Position numbers and translations under genes: made by a program | NCBI RefSeq assembly: GCF_024124765.2 | Contig: NZ_JAMXSR020000002.1 | Coordinates: 3,988,001 to 4,052,000 of the forward strand | Origin: Sphingomonas sp. H160509 | Lineage (GTDB): Bacteria; Pseudomonadota; Alphaproteobacteria; Sphingomonadales; Sphingomonadaceae | DNA length: 64,000 bases | Direction of reading: 5' to 3' | Shown here: piece after piece, positions 38,220 through 46,561 of the stretch | How the letters are laid out: every line of letters begins with the position of its first letter | Numbering within the stretch: position 1 is the stretch's first letter | Notes under the pieces: model-generated | What the model saw: the letters and a program-made list of their open reading frames with translations, nothing else | What the model was told of the DNA's origin: nothing | Databases searched by the model: none

Positions 38220-38289
38220 GTCGTAATATTGCTCGCGCGTTGCGTCCTTGCGATATAGGGGGGCCGTATTTTCCGGGAGAGGTGACGTC

Positions 38290-39695
38290 GTGTTCAAGGG
38301 CCTGAAGCCTATCGTCTATAACGGTCGGGAAGTCTGGCCTCTGGTTGAGGGCGGCAAGGGCGTCGCCGCGACCAACCACGCGTCGGCCGGCGCCTGGGCT
38401 GCGGCCGGGGGGCATCGGCACCGTGTCGGCAGTCAACGCCGACAGCTACGATCCCGAGGGCAAGATCATCCCGCAGGTCTATGCGGCGCTGACCCGGCGC
38501 GACCGGCACGAGGAACTCGTCCAGTACGCGATCGAAGGCGCGGTCCAGCAAGTCGAGCGCGCGTACGAGATCGCCGACGGAAAGGGCGCAATCAACATCA
38601 ACGTGCTGTGGGAAATGGGCGGCGCGCAGCGGATCCTGCACGGCGTGCTCGAACGCACCCGCGGCAAGGTCGCCGGCGTCACCTGCGGCGCAGGCATGCC
38701 GTACAAGCTGTCCGAGATCACCGCGTCCTACGGCGTCAGCTACCTGCCGATCGTCAGCTCCGGCCGTGCCTTCCGCGCGCTGTGGAAGCGGGCGTATTCG
38801 AAGGCGGCCGAGTGGCTTGCCGCGGTGGTGTACGAGGATCCGTGGCTCGCGGGCGGGCATAACGGCCTGTCGAATGCCGAGGACCCGTTGAAGCCGCAGG
38901 ACCCGTATCCGCGCGTGAAGGAACTGCGCGACGTAATGCGCGAAGGCGGCATCTCGGACGACGTGCCGATCGTCATGGCTGGCGGCGTTTGGTATCTGCG
39001 CGACTGGAACGACTGGATCGACAATCCCGAGCTTGGAACGATCGCGTTTCAGTTCGGCACGCGGCCCTTGCTAACGCGCGAAAGCCCGATCCCGCAGGGG
39101 TGGAAGGACGCGTTGACGCAGATCGAGGAAGGCGACGTGCTGTTGCACAAGTTCTCGCCGACCGGCTTCTACTCGTCGGCGGTGCGCAATCCGTTCCTGC
39201 GCTCGCTGGAAGCACGCTCCGAGCGCCAGATCGCGTTCTCGACGCAGGAGGCTGGCGATCATGTGTTCCAGCTCGACGTCGGCGTGAAGGGCAAGAACTT
39301 CTGGGTCACGCGCAACGACCTGCTGCGTGCGCGGCAGTGGTTCGGCGAGGGGCTATACCGATGCGCTCAAGACGCCGGATAACACGCTGGTGTTCGTCAG
39401 CCCGACCGAAAAGGGCATGATCCGCAAGGACCAGGCCGACTGCATGGGCTGCTTGTCGCAATGCTCGTTCTCGAGCTGGGCAGATACCGAGACCAACTCG
39501 ACCGGACGCCTCGCCGACCCGCGCAGCTTCTGCATCCAGAAGACGTTGCAGGACATCGCGCACGGCGGCGACATCGACCAGAATCTGATGTTCGCGGGTC
39601 ATGCCGCGTATAATTTCAAGAAGGACCCGTTCTACTCGAACGGGTTCGTGCCCAGCGTTGGGCAGTTGGTCGATCGGATTTTGACGGGCGATTGA
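38290..39695 (+). CDS. NAD(P)H-dependent flavin oxidoreductase (nitronate monooxygenase family), two frame breaks
   Basis: FMN-dependent TIM-barrel protein of about 467 residues, in the nitronate monooxygenase/FabK-like group. GVTCGAGMPYKLSEI, PIVMAGGVWYLRDW and FGTRPLLTRESPIP fit the flavin site. A C-terminal region with DCMGCLSQCSFSSW is a possible metal or redox site not present in short members. GTG at 38290 has GGGAGAGG upstream. Breaks: six-G run at 38407-38412 (removal gives AAGGIGTVSAVNAD) and four-G run near 39346 (gives GEGYTDALKTPDN). Confidence 0.82.
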
Positions 39696-40010
39696 GGCGA
39701 GGGTGGCCGCGCGCGATGATGTCGAACCTTCGATAGCATCGGTTGTGCGACACCTCGTGCCCTGGGACAGACCTGCGCTGATCGGTTGGAACCAACCGAA
39801 GCTTGTTTCCCCGCGAAGGCGGGGACCCAGTCTGGGCTCCCGCCTTCGCGGGAGAACAAGGGAGGGCCGAACGGCGATCGAATTCGGCCGCAACCTTGGC
39901 TAGACGCGCGCGAAGCAGGTTTCAGGCAATGGATTGGGCTAGGCAAATCTTGGCCTGAACCAACCGCGGGCGTTTCTCGTTCGCGAGGCTAACAGGAATA
40001 GGATGCACCC
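39696..40010. other. Intergenic region with a family D palindrome
   Basis: About 315 bp between the flavin oxidoreductase and the LysE gene. It holds one palindromic repeat at 39804-39860. I see no supported coding sequence. Confidence 0.55.
39804..39860. repeat. Palindromic repeat, family D, intergenic copy
   Basis: TTTCCCCGCGAAGGCGGGGA and CTCCCGCCTTCGCGGGAGAA form a stem around CCCAGTCTGGG. It is nearly identical to the copy inside the amine oxidase gene at 13792. Confidence 0.85.
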
Positions 40011-40649
40011 ATGACGCTACACGCCTGGTGGTTGTTTGTAGTTGCGGTGTTCCTCCTATGCGGGACGCCCGGACCCAACATGCTGCACGTCATGACGCGC
40101 AGCATCACCTTTGGCGCACGGCGCAGCGTCGCGGCCATGGCGGGGTGCCTGACCGCACTGGTGCTTGTGCTGGCGGCGTCCGCGGCTGGCGTATCCGCGC
40201 TGCTCGCGGCATGGCCGCGGGTGTTCGACGCGCTGCGTTATGCCGGTGTCGCGTACCTCATATTCCTCGGGATCAAGGCTTGGCGCGGGGCGGGGTCTCC
40301 GATCGACGTCGGCGACGATACGACGCCGGTGGCACTCCTTCCTTCCGTGTCTGTGTGGCGCCTGTTTCGCGGGGGGTTCGTGATCGGGATCAGCAATCCC
40401 AAGCTGTTGCTGTTCGCCGCCGCCTTCCTGCCGCAGTTCGTCGACCGCGCCTCGCCGCAAGCGCCGCAGTTCGCGATACTTGTAGTGACTTTCGCGGTGG
40501 TCGAGAGCTTCTGGTACGGCGTGTATGCAGCCGGTGGGAGGACGCTCGCGCGCTATCTGACGCGCCCGGCTTTGCGGCGCGCGTTCGACCGCGTGACGGG
40601 GGCGATCTTCGTCGGGTTCGGTCTCGCTTTGCTGCGGGTGCGAGCATAG
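40011..40649 (+). CDS. LysE/RhtB family amino-acid exporter
   Basis: A 212-residue inner-membrane transporter with about six helices. The family signature at the start is FLLCGTPGPNMLHVMTRSI, and GFVIGISNPKLLLFAAAFLP is the second conserved stretch. Members export lysine, threonine, homoserine or related compounds; the substrate here is unknown. Confidence 0.88.
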   Translation: MTLHAWWLFVVAVFLLCGTPGPNMLHVMTRSITFGARRSVAAMAGCLTALVLVLAASAAGVSALLAAWPRVFDALRYAGVAYLIFLGIKAWRGAGSPIDVGDDTTPVALLPSVSVWRLFRGGFVIGISNPKLLLFAAAFLPQFVDRASPQAPQFAILVVTFAVVESFWYGVYAAGGRTLARYLTRPALRRAFDRVTGAIFVGFGLALLRVRA

Positions 40650-40775
40650 CGAAAACGTGCCGCGCCATTGCCGTTCGGGGCGATAGCGCGCATAGCTGAC
40701 GCATCGCGGCGCTTCGTACGGGCAGGCTGCGACTGAGAGATGCTTTGCGCTCCCGCTCCGAGCCGGGAATGCCGC

Positions 40776-41063
40776 ATGACGATCTATTCTGCTATCGCAC
40801 CTTCGAGGGATCGCATCGTGACGACGGGCACCGAAACGGTCGTGCCGATCTCGCGCGCGGTGAACGTCAGCGTCGAACAGCCTCAGGTGGTGGCGATGTG
40901 CAAGAAGCATGACGCGATCATCAGTGCGATCGAGACGCTGCCATCAGGTGGCACGCGCGTCGTGCTGATGAACAGTGCCGATGCCGCGAAGATCATCAAG
41001 GCGTTCGGGTCGAAGGTTCTGACCGGGAACGTCGCGCGGACACATTGGATGCGTGCGGTCTGA
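40776..41063 (+). CDS. Conserved small hypothetical protein
   Basis: A 95-residue soluble protein starting MTIYSAIAPSRDRIV, with no signal peptide or membrane helix. The composition is ordinary for the genome, with good codon use on this frame. I do not recognise a domain. It is followed by a family A repeat. Confidence 0.6.
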   Translation: MTIYSAIAPSRDRIVTTGTETVVPISRAVNVSVEQPQVVAMCKKHDAIISAIETLPSGGTRVVLMNSADAAKIIKAFGSKVLTGNVARTHWMRAV

Positions 41064-41074
41064 CTGGAGTCTAA

Positions 41075-41200
41075 ATCCTCCCCCGCCAGGGGGAGGTGGC
41101 TGGCGCTTGCCGGTCGGAGGGGGAGGACACGGAACGTATGTTTCGCTTTCCTCCCCCCTCCGTCACCGTCGGTGCCACCTCCCCCTAGCGGGGGGAGGAT
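41075..41200. repeat. Intergenic hairpin repeat, family A, copy 3
   Basis: ATCCTCCCCCGCCAGGGGGA at the left and CCCCCTAGCGGGGGGAGGAT at the right pair as outer arms; inner GGAGGGGGAGGACACGGAA is shared with copy 2. It separates converging genes. Confidence 0.85.
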
Positions 41201-41265
41201 TAACTGGCGAACGAAACAAGGGCGGGCGGTATAGCCGCCGCAATTTCGCGTGGTGTCCGGCCCGA

Positions 41266-41457
41266 TCAGTCGGCGACCGTGCCAACGACGGCGCCACCAG
41301 CGCCGCCAACGGCTGCGCCCTTCTCGACGCTACCACCGGTCGCGGCGGCGACGCCTGCGCCACCGGCTGCACCGATGCCCGCGCCCTTGAGCGTCGAGCA
41401 TGCGCTCATCGACACGGCGGATGCGACCAGCAGGGCGGAAACGGCAAACTTCTTCAT
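41266..41457 (-). CDS. Glycine-zipper lipoprotein
   Basis: A 63-residue lipoprotein. The signal peptide MKKFAVSALLVASAVSMSAC ends in a lipobox with the lipidated Cys at residue 20, followed by STLKGAG and a glycine/alanine zipper (GAGIGAAGGAGVAAATGG). Such proteins associate with the outer membrane and may aid envelope stability or stress response. It is read from ATG at 41457. Confidence 0.8.
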   Translation of the reverse strand: MKKFAVSALLVASAVSMSACSTLKGAGIGAAGGAGVAAATGGSVEKGAAVGGAGGAVVGTVAD

Positions 41458-41547
41458 CTTGGATACTCCTGTCTCTCCGGGGGTATCCAACAAATGCTGC
41501 ATCGCGGCATCGGTTCCGAAATATTGATGCAGATCGTATCGGTGGGT

Positions 41548-42547
41548 TCAGATCCAGCCGTCGAGCACCTGATCCGGCGGGCGATGGCCATCCGCCCACA
41601 TCCGGATATTCTGGATGACGCGCTCGCCCGATGCCATCCGCCCTTCGAGCGTCGCTGAGCCCATGTGCGGCAGCATCACGACGTTGGGCAGCGCGAGCAG
41701 CCGCGGATCGATCATCGGCTCGTGCGCCCAGACGTCGAGACCGGCGCCCGCCAAACGTCCGGCCTCCAACGCATCGACCAGCGCGCCCTCGTCGACGATC
41801 CCGCCGCGCGCCGCATTGATCAGGTACACATGCGGCTGCATTAGGCCGATCCGGCGGGCGTCGATCAGGTCGCGGCTGTCGGCGTTCAAGGGCGTGTGGA
41901 TCGTGACGATGTCGACGGCGCCGAGCATGTCGTCGAGCGATGCATGGAAGGTGGCGGCTAGCTGCGCCTCGCGGACCGCGGGGGAGGCGGGTGCGGTTAT
42001 GATAATGGATCGTCAGCCCGAACACGCGCGCCCTCAGCGCGACCGCCTGGCCGATCCGACCCATCCCGACGATCCCGAGCGCCTTGCCGCCGATCCGGTG
42101 ACCGAGCATTCCGCCCGGACTCCAGCCGTTCCACTGGCCCGACCGCACCAGCTTCTCGCCCTCGGCTAGCCGCCGCGGCACCGATAGGATCAACGCCATC
42201 GTCATGTCCGCGGTGTCCTCGGTGAGCACTCCCGGCGTGTTGGTGACGATGATTCCGCGTGCGCGCGCCGCCTTGAGGTCGATATGGTTCACGCCCGCAC
42301 CGTAGTTCGCGATCAGCTTCAGGCGGTCGCCCGCGCCGGCGATCAGCGCCGCATCAATCTCGTCGGTCACGGTCGGCACGAACACGTCGCAATCGGCCAT
42401 CGCCGCGGCGAGCTGGTCGCGGTCGAGCTTCACATCGGCGCGGTTGTTCTGCGTGTCGAACAGCGCCTCCATCCGGTCCATGAGTGTGTCGGCCAGCTCG
42501 CGGGTGACGACGACCTTGGGGTTCGGACAGCGGCGTGTGTCGATCAT
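41548..42547 (-). CDS. D-2-hydroxyacid dehydrogenase (glyoxylate/hydroxypyruvate reductase type), one frame break
   Basis: NAD(P)-dependent reductase of about 332 residues. NYGAGVNHIDLKAARARGI, the Rossmann motif GIVGMGRIGQAVALRAR, INAARGGIVDEGALVDAL and the catalytic His in LPHMGSAT are present. The frame breaks at the five-G run near 41981; removing one base gives RTRLPAVREAQLAATFHA. The substrate is probably glyoxylate or hydroxypyruvate, by family. Confidence 0.87.
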
Positions 42548-42669
42548 GCGACCGGCTTGGCGAAGGTGCTCGTGCCCGTCAACGTCCCGTCAACGTGAGG
42601 GGCCGCAACTTCGGTTGAGGAAAGCGGTTCGTCGCGATAGGACATCGGTTCGCCAGTTAGGACATGACC

Positions 42670-43165
42670 ATGCGCATTCTCGCCGCCGCGCTTTCCGTTT
42701 TTGTTGCCAGCGCGCTGGTGCCCGACCCGGTGGCGGCGGCCGACGCGACGCAGAAGCGCGTGCCCTATTACGCGTCGATCTCGGCGTCGCGCGCGCGGAT
42801 GAGGACCGGGCCGGCACGGACGTATCCGGCGAGCTGGCTTTACCAACGCCAGGATCTGCCGATCAAGGTGGTCGCGATCTTCAAGGAATGGCGCAAGGTC
42901 GCTGATCCTGACGGTACCGAGGGTTGGATGCAGGCCAACCTGCTGAGCGGTACGCGGACCGCGATCGTGCATGGCGGTGGGCCGGTGGAGCTGCGGGAGA
43001 AGCCCAATGCGGGGGAGCCGGTTGCTGTGGCGCGCGGCACCGGGCGTGGTTGGGCGCCTGAGCCAGTGCGGGAATGGCTGGTGCCGGATGGATGTTAAGG
43101 GGCAGGCGGGGTTTGTTGCCGTTGGGGGGCTTTGGGGTGTCGAGGCTGGTGAAGTCTTGCCTTGA
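42670..43165 (+). CDS. Exported SH3-domain protein, one frame break
   Basis: A roughly 165-residue protein with a signal peptide (MRILAAALSVFVASALV, cleavage near AAA) and two bacterial SH3 repeats. The first has RMRTGPARTYPASWLYQR and WRKVADPDGTEGWMQANLL; the second (APGVVGRLSQCGNGWCRMDV and GFVAVGGLWGVEAGE) is reached after a break near 43033. ATG at 42670 has AGGA eight bases upstream. Periplasmic, probably peptidoglycan-associated. Confidence 0.82.
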
Positions 43166-43203
43166 TGGTTGAGAGGGGCTGTTTAATCGGCGGCGTCGCA
43201 TGA

Positions 43204-43333
43204 TCCGGAAGCCGACCCACCCCCGGCCCCTCCCTTTCAGGGAGGGGGGAGAAGGGGAGGGCGCCATAGGGTTGGTCTTCTGACTGGTTAGCTCCCCTCC
43301 CTGGAAGGGAGGGGGTTGGGGGTGGGTTGGCCG
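43204..43333. repeat. Intergenic hairpin repeat, family B, copy overlapping DUF559 3' end
   Basis: CCGACCCACCCCCGGCCCCT and CCCTTTCAGGGAGGGGGG at the left pair with CCCCTCCCTGGAAGGGAGGG and GGGGGTGGGTTGGCC at the right. The same arms occur at 16312. It reaches into the 3' end of the minus-strand DUF559 gene. Confidence 0.85.
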
Positions 43334-43672
43334 CTGAAGACGGACAGCGCTTGCCAGGATCGTCTCGGCCACACCGTCTGGATTGCGGGCAACGTCCGAG
43401 TTCCAGAACCGGATCACCGTCCACCCGAGCGCTTCCAACCGCCGGGTCCTCACCGCATCACGAAACGAGTCGATATGTTGGCTCCCGTCGAACTCGAAGG
43501 CCAGCCGCACCTCCCGACACGCCAGATCGATGATGAACCTTTCCACTACCAACTGCCGCGTGAACCGCGGGCGGAAATACGCGACCTTGTGCCAGATCGC
43601 GATCTCGGCATCGGTCGGATGATTGCGCAGCTCCCGAGCGCGTCGCGTCATTTCGGGAGGAACGCGCGGCAT
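43316..43672 (-). CDS. DUF559 (Vsr-like) endonuclease-fold protein, 3' end in a repeat
   Basis: A PD-(D/E)XK-fold protein related to very-short-patch repair nucleases. RARELRNHPTDAEIAIWH, FRPRFTRQLVVERFIIDLAC and FEFDGSQHIDSF-VRTRRLEALGW-VIRFWNSDVARN match the family. After ETILASAV the frame enters a hairpin repeat (RPTHPQPPPFQGG) and stays open into the neighbouring gene's antisense, to 42881. I end the feature near the domain end because the natural stop cannot be placed. No methylase partner is near. Confidence 0.75.
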
Positions 43673-43703
43673 CCTGTGAGACTGCGCTTGCGCGCTGCCG
43701 AGA

Positions 43704-43742
43704 GCAACCCACCCCCGACCCCTCCCTTTCAGGGGGGGGGGA
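43704..43742. repeat. Partial family B repeat arm
   Basis: CAACCCACCCCCGACCCCTC followed by CCTTTCAGGGGGGGGGG is a single arm of the family B element, without the second arm. It lies between the DUF559 and thiolase genes. Confidence 0.65.
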
Positions 43743-43752
43743 AGTCAGCGGG

Positions 43753-44959
43753 TCAGTTCATCAATTCCACTGCCATCGCGGTCGCTTCTCCACCGCCGAT
43801 GCAGAGCGAGGCTAGGCCGCGCTTCTGGCCCGTCGTCTCAAGCGCGGACAGCAACGTCGCTAGAATCCGCGCACCGCTCGCGCCGATCGGATGACCTAGC
43901 GCGCACGCGCCGCCGTGGATGTTCACCTTGTCATGCGGCAGCCCGAGGTCGCGCATCGCGATCATCGCGACGACGGCGAAGGCTTCGTTGACCTCGAACA
44001 GGTCGATGTCCGACGCCGACCAGCCGGCCTTCTCCATCGCCTTGCGCATCGCGAACACCGGCGCGGTCGTGAACAACGCAGGGGCATGGGCATGCGCGGC
44101 ATGCGCCACGACGCGCGCGATCGGCGTGATGCCTAGCCGGTCCGCAACGCTCGCACGCGTCATCACCAAGGCCGCAGCACCGTCGGAGATCGACGACGCG
44201 TTGGCGGCGGTGATCGTGCCGTCCTTCGAGAAGGCGGGCTTCAGCGTCGGGATCTTGGCGACGTCGCCCTTCGCCGGCTGCTCGTCGAGCGAGACCGTGG
44301 TCGTGCCCTTGCGACCGGCGATATCGACGGAGATGATCTCGCGGTCGAACGCGCCGGACTTCTGCGCGGCTTGCGCCCGGTGCAGCGACTCGATCGCGTA
44401 GTCGTCCATCTGCTTGCGCGTGAACTGGTATTCGTGCGCAGTGTCCTCGGCGAAGTTGCCCATCAGCTTGCCAGGTTCGTACGCGTCCTCGAGCCCGTCG
44501 AGATACATATGGTCGTACATCCGGTCATGCCCGATCCGCGCGCCGCCGCGGTGGCTTTTCGAAAGGTACGGTGCGTTGGTCATACTCTCCATGCCGCCCG
44601 CGACGAGCAGGTCGACCGAGCCGGCCGCCAGTGCGTCCGCGGCAAGGATCGCCGCCTGCATCCCCGATCCGCACATCTTGTTGACCGTCGTCGCCTCGAC
44701 GTGATCGCCAAGCCCGGCATTGATCGCCGCCTGTCGCGCCGGCGCCTGGCCTAGCCCGGCGGGCAGTACGCAGCCCATGTAAATCCGCTCGATCTCTGCC
44801 GCCGACACGCCCGACCGCTCGACCGCACCGCGCACCGCATCGGCGCCAAGCTGCGTCGCGGTCGCGCCGGCGAGCGCGCCCCTGGAACGATCCCATCGGC
44901 GTGCGCGCGTAGGACAGGATGACGATGGGATCTCGATCGGCGGCCACTTCACTCTCCAT
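43753..44959 (-). CDS. Acetyl-CoA acetyltransferase (thiolase), one frame break
   Basis: Thiolase of about 401 residues, condensing or cleaving acyl-CoA. The acyl-enzyme Cys is in VNKMCGSGMQAA, with MESMTNAPY, VNEAFAVV and GGACALGHPIGASGAR (His and the second Cys region). The start ATG at 44959 begins MESEVAADRDPIVIL; a break near 44880 (four G) separates this from the rest, and removing one G gives SFQGALAGATATQ. Biosynthetic or degradative direction cannot be told. Confidence 0.9.
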
Positions 44960-45035
44960 ATATTCTTCTGCCCCCGTATATGGGGTTGATGTGCGGCAAT
45001 ACAAAGCACCGCACGATGCGCCTAGACCTCCCGTC

Positions 45036-45288
45036 ATGGAAACACTCATCACGACGCTCAAATGGTGTGCAGCAGGGTCGGGGGTGATCGCCGCCTTCAT
45101 GGTGTCGCTCGACTTCGGGCGGCGCGTGACGGGGTGGGGGGTTCGTGCTGTTCGTCGGTTCGTCGATCGCCTGGCTGAGCGGTGCGGCCTTGACCGGGGA
45201 CTGGGCGCTGGGCACGCAGAACATCGTGTTGTTCGGGATCAACCTCCTCGGCGTGTATCGCTACCTGGTGCGGAAAACGGGTGTCTGA
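45036..45288 (+). CDS. Small membrane protein, one frame break
   Basis: A roughly 83-residue protein with two or three hydrophobic segments. It begins METLITTLKWCAAGSGVIAA; a break at the six-G run near 45141-45146 shifts to FVLFVGSSIAWLSGAALTG and ends YRYLVRKTGV. It overlaps the prepilin peptidase start by eight bases. Function unknown. Confidence 0.65.
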
Positions 45289-46035
45289 GGCTGCGTTCTG
45301 GGCGGTGGTGCTGGGGGTGCTCGGGACGATCATCGGCAGCTTCGTCGCGGCACTGGTGATGCGCTGGCCCGACGGGCGCTCGGTGATGCAGGGGCGCTCG
45401 GCGTGCGATGGCTGCGGGCGGACTCTCCGCGCGGTCGAGCTGGTGCCGCTGCTGAGTGCGCTCGTGCTGCGCGGCCAGTGCAGAGGGTGTGGTGTCGCGA
45501 TCAGTCCGGTGCATTGGCGGATCGAGTTGGCGGGGTTGGCGATCGGCTTGGCTGCGGGGATCGTTGCGCCGGGGGAGTCGGCATCGCCGGCGCGGTGTTC
45601 GGCTGGCTGTTGCTCGCGCTGGCGAGCCTCGATCTCGTCGCATTCTGGCTGCCCGATCGACTGACGATCCTTCTCGCTGCGACCGGACTCGTCGGCGCCG
45701 CGCTAGGCATTGACCCACCGCTTCAGGAACGGCTGATCGGCGGACTCGCCGGGTTCGGCACGTTGTGGCTGGTCGCGGTCGGCTACAGGCATTTGCGCGG
45801 ACGCGACGGGATGGGGGGCGGCGATCCCAAGCTGTTCGGTGCGATCGGGCTGTGGCTCGGGTGGCAGATGTTGCCCGCCGTCCTGCTGATCGCGAGCATG
45901 ATCGGGCTCGGCGTCGTCCTTGCCGCACACCTCAAGGGACGCAGCATGGCAGCGGACACCGCGCTTCCGTTCGGCGCGTTGCTGGCGATCGCGGCTTATC
46001 CCGCGTGGCTGTTCATGATAGGCGTGACGCCATGA
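45281..46035 (+). CDS. Prepilin leader peptidase/N-methyltransferase (A24), one frame break
   Basis: Aspartic membrane peptidase of about 251 residues that cleaves type IV prepilin or type II secretion pseudopilins. Two CxxC pairs (ACDGCGRT and QCRGCG) form the zinc site of full-length PilD-type enzymes. Catalytic aspartates are in SLDLVAFWLPDR and GGGDPKLF. GTG at 45281 is the likely start. A break at the five-G run near 45573 separates the halves. No pilin or secretion genes are seen nearby. Confidence 0.83.
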
Positions 46036-46466
46036 TATCGCTCGCTCTTATGCTCGCGCTGCAAGCCGCGACCCCTGCGCCAGCTGCCAATTCAGGTACG
46101 GGTCCCCTCGGCGCGATCGGCCAGCAGAAGCTCCCCGCCAAGGGATGCGCCGCGTATCTCTGGAGCATGGATGCCGGCCGCCAACTCGTCGCGATGGCGA
46201 CCGCCGACCCCGCGCAGATCCGTCTCGCGATCGACGGCAAGACCACCGACTATGCGATGACGACCCAGTCGCCGGCGATCGGCTTCGGCTTCGGCGGCGT
46301 CACGCAATATCGCGGCGGCGACGTGACCGCGACGCTCGACATGGCCGTCGCGGTGCGCGCCGACATCTCGGCAGGCGCGACCGTGACGTCCGCGACGCTA
46401 CGGATCGACCGCCCCGGACGGGATACCGTCGTCATGCCGGTCGGTGGCCTAATCGGCTGTGTCTGA
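46032..46466 (+). CDS. Hypothetical exported protein
   Basis: A 144-residue protein with a short N-terminal hydrophobic segment (MISLALMLALQAATPAPA) that is probably a signal peptide. The rest is beta-rich, with a Cys in KGCAAYLW and a terminal IGCV, so a disulfide is possible. Its ATG overlaps the prepilin peptidase stop (ATGA). I do not recognise a domain. Confidence 0.65.
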   Translation: MISLALMLALQAATPAPAANSGTGPLGAIGQQKLPAKGCAAYLWSMDAGRQLVAMATADPAQIRLAIDGKTTDYAMTTQSPAIGFGFGGVTQYRGGDVTATLDMAVAVRADISAGATVTSATLRIDRPGRDTVVMPVGGLIGCV

Positions 46467-46561
46467 GGTTAATTTTTGTGAAACCAAGCCGTCCTATGTG
46501 CGTTACGTGGACGAAGATGGGGGGTGAATCGAGCACGATCGCTGCCTGTAAAGGGGATCGT

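Noticed and set aside
43316..43672. DUF559 protein as a restriction or Vsr repair system
   Set aside because: No DNA methyltransferase partner is nearby and the family is often stand-alone.
45281..46035. Prepilin peptidase as part of a type IV pilus or type II secretion cluster
   Set aside because: No pilin, ATPase or secretin gene is found within the surrounding genes.
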